The notes beneath the pieces are model-generated. The model was not told where the DNA came from and did not search any database. It was given only the letters and a program-made list of their open reading frames with translations. This document shows positions 37,402 through 45,266 of a DNA stretch of 64,000 nt, piece after piece. Where the stretch lies: the NCBI RefSeq assembly GCF_023716865.1, contig NZ_CP092417.1:2954001-3018000 (forward strand), in the 5' to 3' direction. The position numbers were made by a program, and so were the translations under genes. The DNA comes from Endozoicomonas sp. SCSIO W0465. GTDB lineage: Bacteria > Pseudomonadota > Gammaproteobacteria > Pseudomonadales > Endozoicomonadaceae. Position 1 is the first letter of the stretch. Each line of letters starts with the position of its first letter.

Positions 37402-38104
37402 AGAAAAGCCATGGTGAGAGGATAGACGACTGACCGAAATTATCCTGCTTCCAGCACTTTTTGAGAAATTACAATAGTCGCTTATTTCAAGTTAACAATT
37501 ACAAGGATTAAGGAAGGTCTGAAATGGCAAAAACTTTACACCCTAACCGAAAATTCGGCGATGACATTCTTCAATTACCCATCCCAGACAGGGTTGAATT
37601 TTTTGCGGATAAGCAGATTAAACATCAGATCTTGAGTCAAGCCTACGATGAGCTTCTGATGAAGGCTAAAAAAATAGGGGGCGTTGAATTTATCGAGATG
37701 GTTGGGCCAACAGGTGCTGGAAAAAGCTGTGCTGCCAGAAAGTTTGTTGAGGATAAATTGGCAGAAAGCCAGGAGTCTATGAAAAATGATCCTCGTATGG
37801 TGCCAGTTATTAGTGTGCAATGTCCTGCATCGATTGGCGGTAAATTTGCCTGGGATCCGTTGTTAAAGAGTATTTTAAGGACTGGTGGTGATGCTTTGAT
37901 TGATAGCGGGAGCTACGCTCTGGAATTTTCGGAGGGAGTCAGCCAGAAAGAAATTTCGAAGTTGTTGCTGAAAGATAACAAGGTCTCTGACTTGGTGGAA
38001 GTCATCCAAAACTTTCTATTTCAGCGGCAAGTGAGGTACCTGATTATTGATGAAGCTCAGCATATTATTGATGCCTGCAGAACACCCTTGGAAGCGCTTC
38101 AATG

Positions 38105-39213
38105 GGCTAAGTTACCGTTAATGGTTGGAAGCACCAATGTTCAGTAATTCTGCTGATCAACCGGCCAACAGTTAATTTTTTTGCTGCCGTCAGTTCTCGC
38201 CTCCAGGCCAGATAATGGGGAAGGTAACGAGTTGCAACCCCTTGGAATACGCCGCCAATCCAGCGTTTTAAATGACTGTGATAAGAATTTACAGTCTGGA
38301 TGTGGTAGATGCCTTCAACAACATGTTGACCTGCTGATGTCACCAGCTCCTTGAAGACAAATCCAAGCTTGTCAGCAAGTTTTTCGTGAGCGAGGTGTGC
38401 ATCCGCACAGACCGTGGCCTGTATCGATATGCGGCCATTTAAATGCCTGCACAATTCATTAGCACTTTCGTTTTCTAATACACCGTCAACGGTATTTCGA
38501 TTACGGTCCCGAGCCACCATTACCGGGACTTTTCGGGCTTTGTTGGGATCATTACCCCGCTTTCGGGTTGGCCGTGGAAGGCCTTCTCTTTGCCCTTTGA
38601 AGGATTCACGGAAAAATGTTTCATCAAGCTCAGTAATGCCACAAAGCTCTTCTGCTTGATCATTATTAATCACTTCAAGAAAGCGGTGACGCCAGCGGAA
38701 CGCAGTTTTCAAGTCAATGGCATTCTCAGCAGCAGCTGGTCGCAAGACCATAGAGTGAGTCATACCTGCGAGGTACTTGTTCCATTTTTCAGGGTGCCTG
38801 AGCCTTGCCAAAGGCGTTCCACTAAAGGCGTTAAACGTTGAGTCGCAAGTCTTGCAGTGGTAGCGCTGTCGGCCATTTCGTATGCCCCAGCGACCAACGC
38901 TATGGCTTTTGCATTTGGGGCACCTGGGGTTTTCGGCAAATTGGGCAAGTATGCTCTTTTCTACGTCAGGTGTTGCATTATCGTTATTGGGTATAGATTC
39001 ACTGTAAACAGGTTCAGAGTCAGTGGTTTCTACTACCTCGGTAACCTCTATTTGAGTACTAAGGAGCGAGTTGTTAAGAATGTCTCGCTGTTCACTGGTT
39101 AATGTTGAAATGGAATCAATAAAATTCTGGAAGAGTTCAGATTGCATATCACTCCCCTACAACGTAGATTTTATGGGAGTTTAGCTGATTCAACCATTAA
39201 CGGTAACTTAGCC
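38105..39213 (-). mobile_element. IS1595-family element, copy 1 (intact), in tnsC
   Basis: Inverted ends GGCTAAGTTACCGTTAATGG / reverse at 38105 and 39213. It is flanked by GCTTCAATG (38096-38104 and 39214-39222), an 8-9 bp duplication depending on where the terminal G is assigned. It is inverted relative to the second copy at 41153-42260. Confidence 0.9.
38107..39147 (-). CDS. IS1595-family transposase (intact)
   Basis: 346 residues. The N-terminal zinc ribbon has CPKCKSHSVGRWG and YHCKTCDSTFN. The DDE-type core contains ITELDETFF (acidic catalytic block, with ELDET), VCADAHLAHEKL (second Asp) and VNSYHSHLKRWIGG..GVATRYLPHYL, the ISXO2-like C-terminal motif. The stop codon lies inside the terminal inverted repeat. 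The start follows a strong AGGGGAG site. Confidence 0.9.
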   Translation of the reverse strand: MQSELFQNFIDSISTLTSEQRDILNNSLLSTQIEVTEVVETTDSEPVYSESIPNNDNATPDVEKSILAQFAENPRCPKCKSHSVGRWGIRNGRQRYHCKTCDSTFNAFSGTPLARLRHPEKWNKYLAGMTHSMVLRPAAAENAIDLKTAFRWRHRFLEVINNDQAEELCGITELDETFFRESFKGQREGLPRPTRKRGNDPNKARKVPVMVARDRNRNTVDGVLENESANELCRHLNGRISIQATVCADAHLAHEKLADKLGFVFKELVTSAGQHVVEGIYHIQTVNSYHSHLKRWIGGVFQGVATRYLPHYLAWRRELTAAKKLTVGRLISRITEHWCFQPLTVT

Positions 39214-39768
39214 GCTTCAATGTATGGAGCTGCTGAAGTCCCTGGCAAGTTTGAGTGGCTGTATTATTGTCTTGGTCGGAACTTACCGACTGTTGCGCTT
39301 TGGTGAAACCAGTGCGCAGCTCGGAAGGCGGTCGGAGATTATCGAGTTGGGGCCTTATCATAGAGGCTCTCAGAAAGACCTTGATCATTTTGCTTATGCC
39401 CTTGATGGATTGCTTGCGCGCTATCCCATACGCTTTTCTGATGCTTTGTTTGACAAAGTCAGTGAAATTCATTTGGGCTGCTGTGGCTGTATCGGCATTC
39501 TGAAGGACTGGTTGACCAAGACATTGTACAGAACGCTTGAATCTGGTGGGGATTATGTCAGCGTTAAAAGTCTGATGGATAATAGAATGGATCCCCGGGA
39601 ATTGAACCGGGTTGCCGCAGAAATCAAGATGGGTAAAGATTATTTTTCCAGGGTTACGATGTTCGATGTCGAAGACATGCTGTTGGGTGGGGGAACACAA
39701 ATTCATAAAAAATCGGGGTCAAGGGGTGTGCAGCGCAAACCCAGTCATGACCCAGTGGGGCCGCAACT

Positions 39769-41070
39769 ATGATGGCAACCTTTCAACAATTACCACGCAC
39801 TGTTCTGTTTGGTTTGGAGCCAGCTGATGCCGGTGATGGATACATGTTTGAGTCCGTGGGGAGTTATCTGGTTCGGCTGGCCTATGCTCATCGAAAAGCA
39901 CCGCATCATTTTCTGAGACATTTTCTGAACCCTGTTCTCGGGCAGGGGCAGGTATCCAATGATCTGTTTATAAGTTATGGCTTTTCTGCAATGAACGGCT
40001 ATCGGCCTAAGGCAGAAGTGTATGTGAGTGCTTTGGCAGTATTTACCGGGCAGCGGGGCGTAGAGTTATTATCCATGTCTCCCTGGAAAACATTGCTGGA
40101 TTCTATGGGCAAAGGGCTCTTTCACTCTTCAAAAAAATGGTGCCCGGAGTGTCTGTATCAATGGCGTAGTGCGGGGGAGGTTTTGTATGAGCCGTTAATC
40201 TGGAGTTTGCAAAGTCTGGAAGCTTGCCCCATTCATCAATGTACTCTGAAAAGTAGCTGTTTAGATTGCGGTGCAAGACAGTATATGGTTCAGCGCGTTT
40301 TGCCCGTGGGGTATTGTCCTGAGTGCGGTTCATTTCTGGGTGAACCGAGTGGTGAGGATGACAGGCAGGCACTTTCACAAAAGGAGCTATATCTCTTGGA
40401 CTTGGTGGCTAGTCGACACCTGGTAATAGAGGGTGTATCACTTCAACAGTTATTGAGAGATGGGATTCGGGTTGTGATGTCAAGGCTGGGTGTTACTTCG
40501 ACAAAAAAGCTTGAGCAATTACTTTCTTTTTCGAAAGCAACAATCACTCAGTGGTTTTCTGATGGTAAGCGTGGAACCAGACCGACATTGAGTACCTTGC
40601 TGAATTTTTGTGTTGCTGTGCAGGTTAGTCCGGCAGACCTGCTGTTTCACCATAAGCGGATTGACCCGGATGCGAAAATTGCAGAACTTGATGGGCGACA
40701 ATCATACGATAATGCTGACAAGCTCGATTGGGTTGAGTGTCAGTTAACGAAAATTGTAAATGATCACAGCGAGATTATTTCGGTGAATCAGGTGGCAGAA
40801 CAGCTCAAAGTTGGGGTGAGTTACCTGCGTTATCACTTTCCGGAAAAAACTGCCGAACTGGTTGCGAAAAATAATGAGCTTCGGGCAAAGCAGCGGAAGG
40901 CTCGAAATAAAAGAAAAATTTCGTTGGTTGAGGAAGCCTGTCAGCATTTATTAGATGGCGGTGTTTTTCCTTCCCATAATTATGTGCGGGCAGCCTTGAA
41001 AAATGAGTTGAAAAATTTTGGCTTTGGGGAGTTTACTGAAATATGGCGAGAGGTAACTGAAAAGCTGTAA
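39769..41070 (+). CDS. tniQ: TniQ/TnsD-like target-selection protein
   Basis: 433 residues. The TniQ domain at the N-terminus contains ESVGSYLVRLAYAH. Zinc-binding motifs follow: WCPECL, CPIHQCTL, CLDCGA and GYCPECGSF. The C-terminal half has helix-turn-helix-like stretches (LLSFSKATITQWFSDGKRG and ISVNQVAEQLKVGVSYLRYH) that could read target DNA. It is longer than minimal TniQ and shorter than Tn7 TnsD, so it may itself recognise an attachment site. The start overlaps the tnsC stop. The nearest downstream structure is the transposon end beside tRNA-Leu, which suggests the tRNA gene is the site it recognises (inference). Confidence 0.85.
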   Translation: MMATFQQLPRTVLFGLEPADAGDGYMFESVGSYLVRLAYAHRKAPHHFLRHFLNPVLGQGQVSNDLFISYGFSAMNGYRPKAEVYVSALAVFTGQRGVELLSMSPWKTLLDSMGKGLFHSSKKWCPECLYQWRSAGEVLYEPLIWSLQSLEACPIHQCTLKSSCLDCGARQYMVQRVLPVGYCPECGSFLGEPSGEDDRQALSQKELYLLDLVASRHLVIEGVSLQQLLRDGIRVVMSRLGVTSTKKLEQLLSFSKATITQWFSDGKRGTRPTLSTLLNFCVAVQVSPADLLFHHKRIDPDAKIAELDGRQSYDNADKLDWVECQLTKIVNDHSEIISVNQVAEQLKVGVSYLRYHFPEKTAELVAKNNELRAKQRKARNKRKISLVEEACQHLLDGGVFPSHNYVRAALKNELKNFGFGEFTEIWREVTEKL

Positions 41071-41152
41071 AAATATCAATTCAAAGATTTCCTTTCTGAA
41101 ATTCCTTTCTGTTTCTCTGTAAGAAAAATCCTGGATATTAACGTGGCTATGG

Positions 41153-42260
41153 GGCTAAGTTACCGTTAATGGTTGAATCAGCTAAACTCCCATAAAATCT
41201 ACGTTGTAGGGGAGTGATATGCAATCTGAACTCTTCCAGAATTTTATTGATTCCATTTCAACATTAACCAGTGAACAGCGAGACATTCTTAACAACTCGC
41301 TCCTTAGTACTCAAATAGAGGTTACCGAGGTAGTAGAAACCACTGACTCTGAACCTGTTTACAGTGAATCTATACCCAATAACGATAATGCAACACCTGA
41401 CGTAGAAAAGAGCATACTTGCCCAATTTGCCGAAAACCCCAGGTGCCCCAAATGCAAAAGCCATAGCGTTGGTCGCTGGGGCATACGAAATGGCCGACAG
41501 CGCTACCACTGCAAGACTTGCGACTCAACGTTTAACGCCTTTAGTGGAACGCCTTTGGCAAGGCTCAGGCACCCTGAAAAATGGAACAAGTACCTCGCAG
41601 GTATGACTCACTCTATGGTCTTGCGACCAGCTGCTGCTGAGAATGCCATTGACTTGAAAACTGCGTTCCGCTGGCGTCACCGCTTTCTTGAAGTGATTAA
41701 TAATGATCAAGCAGAAGAGCTTTGTGGCATTACTGAGCTTGATGAAACATTTTCCGTGAATCCTTCAAAGGGCAAAGAGAAGGCCTTCCACGGCCAACCC
41801 GAAAGCGGGGTAATGATCCCAACAAAGCCCGAAAAGTCCCGGTAATGGTGGCTCGGGACCGTAATCGAAATACCGTTGACGGTGTATTAGAAAACGAAAG
41901 TGCTAATGAATTGTGCAGGCATTTAAATGGCCGCATATCGATACAGGCCACGGTCTGTGCGGATGCACACCTCGCTCACGAAAAACTTGCTGACAAGCTT
42001 GGATTTGTCTTCAAGGAGCTGGTGACATCAGCAGGTCAACATGTTGTTGAAGGCATCTACCACATCCAGACTGTAAATTCTTATCACAGTCATTTAAAAC
42101 GCTGGATTGGCGGCGTATTCCAAGGGGTTGCAACTCGTTACCTTCCCCATTATCTGGCCTGGAGGCGAGAACTGACGGCAGCAAAAAAATTAACTGTTGG
42201 CCGGTTGATCAGCAGAATTACTGAACATTGGTGCTTCCAACCATTAACGGTAACTTAGCC
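41153..42260 (+). mobile_element. IS1595-family element, copy 2 (frameshifted)
   Basis: Same ends as copy 1, flanked by TGGCTATGG (41144-41152 and 42261-42269). It is one base shorter than copy 1 and lies in the opposite orientation. It inserted between tniQ and the transposon right end. Confidence 0.9.
41219..42258 (+). pseudogene. IS1595-family transposase, 1-bp deletion
   Basis: Product identical to the transposase of copy 1 up to the catalytic ELDET block. There TTTTT in copy 1 has become TTTT (near 41751), shifting the frame; the original frame resumes at 41845 (MVARDRNRNT...). The enzyme is inactive, but the ends are still intact and could be mobilised by copy 1. Confidence 0.9.
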
Positions 42261-42360
42261 TGGCTATGGCTTGCACATATTGTGCGGTCATGGGCTATGT
42301 CGTTTGGTAAGTTTACAGAATTTTCGTATTTTTCAGGCAGTTATTGGGAAATTTATTTTG

Positions 42361-42521
42361 CCGAAACTTGTCCGGGAATTTTTCTGAGGAAGTGTCCGCT
42401 TTCCCAAGTATTATGAGGGAATTTGAGCAAGAAAATGTCCGCTTTTCTGGAAAGCGTATGTGCAGATAAAAGGATTTGTCGAAGAAGTTGTCCAAACGGA
42501 CAATATCCTTGATCACGGACA
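42361..42521. mobile_element. Right end of the Tn7-like transposon with TnsB-type sites
   Basis: Read from 42521 leftwards on the minus strand, the end starts TGTCCGTGATCAAGGA. Four similarly oriented motifs of the type GGACAnnTTyyT follow, at 42481-42493, 42429-42440, 42386-42397 and 42361-42373. A TGT terminus plus several spaced copies of one motif is the usual design of TnsB-bound ends in this transposon class. I found no matching left end in the window. Confidence 0.65.
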
Positions 42522-42544
42522 TTAAGGAATAAGGCTGTAAGCGT

Positions 42545-42631
42545 TGGTACCAGTGGTCGGACTCGAACCGACACGCCCGCAAAGGCAACGGATTTTGAAT
42601 CCGTCATGTCTACCAATTCCATCACACTGGC
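42545..42631 (-). tRNA. tRNA-Leu (anticodon CAA)
   Basis: 87-nt cloverleaf on the minus strand. The acceptor stem is GCCAGTG paired with CACTGGT (first pair G-U), then discriminator A and an encoded CCA. The anticodon loop is TTCAAAA with anticodon CAA, and the T-loop is GGTTCGAGTCC. A long variable arm fits leucine. The position before queA matches the gammaproteobacterial gene order. Confidence 0.93.
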
Positions 42632-42953
42632 ATTTGAAGAGCCTGAGCTTATGTCATCGATTCGCTGAATTCAAAGCATTTCTCATCGAATAAAGCGTTG
42701 AGTTTTGCTATCGAAAGTGCGGCTGCTCAAGTGCAGCGAAGTATATCAAAGAGATCATTGAGATCAAGCAGTTATTGAATGGTAAGAACAAAAAAGTAAG
42801 GTAAGTCCGTAACGTTGCATGGAATCGCCCTCCTGACACTTTCCTTGTTTTGCAGTATCCTTCGATGCTTTTTATTAAGACTGGTTTTCTACGCTCTTCA
42901 ACCGAGAGAAGCGTGGACTGCTGGAAATGAAGACAGTAACCACCGGATTGTCC
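42632..42953. other. tRNA-Leu / queA divergent intergenic region
   Basis: Must hold the promoters of tRNA-Leu (minus) and of the queA-tgt genes (plus). I see no confident -35/-10 pair, riboswitch or repeat. The sequence at 42927-42953 is an open extension of queA that I consider untranslated. Confidence 0.4.
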
Positions 42954-43982
42954 ATGCAAGTCAGTGATTTTGATTTTGATCTGCCCGATGAGCAGATTGC
43001 CCGGTTTCCTGCAGAAGATCGTACCGGGAGCCGCCTGCTGTGTCTTGATGGCAATAGCGGTGGGATTCAGCATCAACAGTTTTCGGATATTGAAGAACTT
43101 CTGCAGCCCGGCGACCTGCTGGTGTTGAACAATACCCGGGTGATTCCTGCCCGCATTTATGGGCAGAAAGAGACCGGTGGCAAAATTGAGGTGCTGATCG
43201 AGCGGGTGGTGGAGGATAACCTTGCGCTGGCCCAGGTGCGTGCCAGTAAATCGCCAAAGCCGGGTTCTGTGTTACTGCTGGCCGATGGTGCGGTGCGTGT
43301 GGTTGTTGAAGGGCGTCGGGATTTTCTGTTTATTCTCCGTTTTGAAACATCGGTTTTACCGTTGCTGCTTGAACACGGTCATATGCCGCTGCCGCCTTAT
43401 ATTGATCGTGAAGATGGCGACAGTGACCGTCTGCGCTATCAAACGGTGTTTGCGTCAAGGGATGGCGCGGTGGCGGCACCAACCGCAGGGCTTCATTTTG
43501 ATGAAGCGTTGCTGGCGCGTCTTGAAGCCAATGGCGTTCAAAAAGTATTTGTGACGCTTCATGTGGGGTCCGGAACGTATCAGCCGGTTCGGGTTGAAAA
43601 GATTGAAGATCATGTGATGCACGCGGAGTATATCGAAGTTTCTGAAGCCGTCTGTCAGGCGCTGCGGGAAACCCGTGCCAGGGGTAACCGTGTTGTGGCG
43701 GTGGGTACCACGTCGGTGCGCAGCCTGGAGTCGGCTTCGGCATCCGGTGAGATTGCTCCGTTCCGGGGGGATTCCAGTATTTTTATTTATCCGGGTTATG
43801 AGTTTCGCAGTGTGGATTTGATGGTGACCAATTTTCACCTGCCGCAATCCACCTTATTAATGTTGGTCAGTGCATTTGCCGGACGAGAGCATGTGCTGGC
43901 TGCGTATAAAGAAGCCGTTGAGCAAAAGTACCGTTTCTTCAGTTATGGCGATGCCATGTTGCTGACCCGCAAGGCTGACTGA
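42954..43982 (+). CDS. queA: S-adenosylmethionine:tRNA ribosyltransferase-isomerase
   Basis: Transfers and isomerises the ribosyl part of AdoMet onto preQ1-modified tRNA to give epoxyqueuosine at the wobble position of GUN anticodons; cytoplasmic. 342 residues from the ATG at 42954, whose product (MQVSDFDFDLPDEQIARFP) aligns with the usual QueA N-terminus; an ATG nine codons upstream has no proper ribosome binding site distance. Family blocks seen: LLVLNNTRVIPAR, APTAGLHFDEALL, TLHVGSGTYQPVR, TTSVRSLES and DLMVTNFHLPQSTLLMLVSAF. It precedes tgt, the enzyme of the previous step in the same pathway. Confidence 0.95.
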   Translation: MQVSDFDFDLPDEQIARFPAEDRTGSRLLCLDGNSGGIQHQQFSDIEELLQPGDLLVLNNTRVIPARIYGQKETGGKIEVLIERVVEDNLALAQVRASKSPKPGSVLLLADGAVRVVVEGRRDFLFILRFETSVLPLLLEHGHMPLPPYIDREDGDSDRLRYQTVFASRDGAVAAPTAGLHFDEALLARLEANGVQKVFVTLHVGSGTYQPVRVEKIEDHVMHAEYIEVSEAVCQALRETRARGNRVVAVGTTSVRSLESASASGEIAPFRGDSSIFIYPGYEFRSVDLMVTNFHLPQSTLLMLVSAFAGREHVLAAYKEAVEQKYRFFSYGDAMLLTRKAD

Positions 43983-44012
43983 GAGTGGTGCGGCAAGAGA
44001 TATAAAAGAAGG

Positions 44013-44092
44013 GAACCCAAAGACACAAAGTTTTTTTTGTTCACAGCACACAGGAAAGCACTTTCCTTGTGACTTGGTGTCTTTGTGGTTCA
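44013..44092. repeat. Palindromic repeat between queA and tgt
   Basis: Inverted repeat AACCCAAAGACACAAAG (left) and CTTGGTGTCTTTGTGGTT (right), enclosing a smaller palindrome GGAAAGCACTTTCC. Such CAAAGACAC palindromes are scattered repeats in several gammaproteobacteria. It could fold in the queA-tgt transcript. Confidence 0.55.
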
Positions 44093-44143
44093 CAGCTTGT
44101 GTTTTAAAAGAGCTATACACAATTCATGACAAGAGAATGTTTT

Positions 44144-45259
44144 ATGCAGTTTGAGCAGCTGGCTACCGATGGCAAAGCCCGTCGGGGTCGGCTGACCTTT
44201 CCCCGTGGCACCGTTGAAACGCCATGTTTCATGCCGGTAGGGACCTATGGCACGGTCAAAGGCATGTTGCCACGGGATATCAAAGAGATTGGCGCGGAAA
44301 TTATCCTGGGCAATACCTTTCATTTGATGCTTCGCCCGGGTACGGAGATTATTCAGAAGCACGGGGATCTGCACGACTTTAACCAGTGGCACGGTCCGAT
44401 TCTGACGGATTCCGGCGGTTTTCAGGTATTCAGCCTGGGCAAGTTGCGCAAAATCACGGAAGAGGGCGTCTCTTTCCAATCGCCGGTGGATGGTTCTCGG
44501 GTGTTCCTGAACCCTGAGATTTCCATGCAGGTGCAGCGTGAACTGGGGTCGGACATCGTGATGATCTTTGATGAGTGCACGCCGGGTGACGCTAATGAAG
44601 AGCAGGCGCATACTTCCATGGAACTGTCTCTGCGTTGGGCTGCTCGCTCCAAAGCCGCTCACGGTGAAAGTCCTTCTGCCCTGTTTGGCATTATCCAGGG
44701 GGGAATGTTTGAAGCGCTGCGTGATGTGTCGCTTGCCGGTCTGACGGAGATTGGCTTTGATGGTTATGCCATTGGCGGTCTTTCAGTGGGTGAGAGCAAA
44801 GAGGATATGATGCGTATTCTCTCCCATATCACCCATAAGATTCCAGAGACTCACCCGCGCTACCTGATGGGGGTTGGCAAGCCGGAGGATATCGTAGAAG
44901 CGGTTCGTTGTGGCGTCGATATGTTTGACTGCGTTATGCCAACCCGTAATGCCCGCAATGGCCACCTGTTTGTGGACGAGGGGGTGATCAAGATCCGTAA
45001 CTCCGTTCACAAGATGGATGAGCGTCCGCTTGAAGCCCATTGTGATTGCTATACTTGCCAGAATTTCAGTCGTTCATATCTGCATCATCTGGATAAGTGT
45101 GGTGAGATTCTGGGCTCCATGCTGAACACTATCCATAACCTGCGTTATTACCAGCGGGTAATGGCCGGCCTGAGAGGTGCTATCGAACAAGGTGAACTGG
45201 AAGCGTTTGTGGTTGAGTTTTATCGTAAACGTGGACAGGAAGTGCCTGACTGGGGTTAA
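44144..45259 (+). CDS. tgt: Queuine tRNA-ribosyltransferase (tRNA-guanine transglycosylase)
   Basis: Exchanges guanine-34 for preQ1 in tRNA Asp, Asn, His and Tyr. 371 residues from the ATG at 44144 (MQFEQLATDGKARRGRL, aligned with known starts); an upstream ATG at 44126 would add six residues. Seen: LTDSGGFQVFSL with the active-site Asp, DIVMIFDECTPGD, FGIIQGG, GGLSVGE, DMFDCVMPTRNARNG (nucleophile Asp region), and the zinc site CDCYTC...CGEILG...H. The gene stop at 45259 is exactly where an IS66 element inserted (its target duplication begins on the last base of the stop), so the gene is complete but cut off from yajC-secDF. Confidence 0.95.
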   Translation: MQFEQLATDGKARRGRLTFPRGTVETPCFMPVGTYGTVKGMLPRDIKEIGAEIILGNTFHLMLRPGTEIIQKHGDLHDFNQWHGPILTDSGGFQVFSLGKLRKITEEGVSFQSPVDGSRVFLNPEISMQVQRELGSDIVMIFDECTPGDANEEQAHTSMELSLRWAARSKAAHGESPSALFGIIQGGMFEALRDVSLAGLTEIGFDGYAIGGLSVGESKEDMMRILSHITHKIPETHPRYLMGVGKPEDIVEAVRCGVDMFDCVMPTRNARNGHLFVDEGVIKIRNSVHKMDERPLEAHCDCYTCQNFSRSYLHHLDKCGEILGSMLNTIHNLRYYQRVMAGLRGAIEQGELEAFVVEFYRKRGQEVPDWG

Positions 45260-45266
45260 TTCTTTT

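Larger units (their letters stand above)
34411..37472 (-). mobile_element. IS66-like element with 8-bp target duplication, carrying a nested ISL3
   Basis: Terminal inverted repeats GTAATTTCTCAAAAACTGCT (34411-34430) and, in reverse, GTAATTTCTCAAAAAGTGCT (37453-37472), flanked by AATAGTCG on both sides (34403-34410, 37473-37480). An 8-bp duplication is typical of IS66. It inserted between tnsB and tnsC. Without the nested ISL3 it would be about 1.73 kb with one gene. Confidence 0.9.
37524..39772 (+). pseudogene. tnsC: TnsC/TniB-like AAA+ regulator, split by IS1595
   Basis: ATPase that links target selection (TniQ) to the transposase (TnsB). The N-terminal part (37524-38104) has Walker A GPTGAGKS and Walker B RYLIIDEAQH. 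The C-terminal part resumes at 39223 after the IS1595 copy, with GCIIVLVGTYRLLRFGETSAQLGRR carrying the sensor region. Joining 37524-38104 to 39223-39772 gives 376 codons in frame, reading RTPLEALQ-CMELLKSL across the joint. The split is therefore a clean insertion with no other damage. The stop overlaps the tniQ start (ATGA at 39769), which indicates translational coupling. Confidence 0.88.

Noticed and set aside
42228..42416. Small open frame at the transposon right end
   Set aside because: It starts inside the IS1595 end and runs across the TnsB-type motifs; no coding features.
33189..42521. CRISPR-associated transposon
   Set aside because: No cas gene, repeat-spacer array or tracrRNA-like structure was found near tnsB-tnsC-tniQ; it cannot be excluded outside the window.
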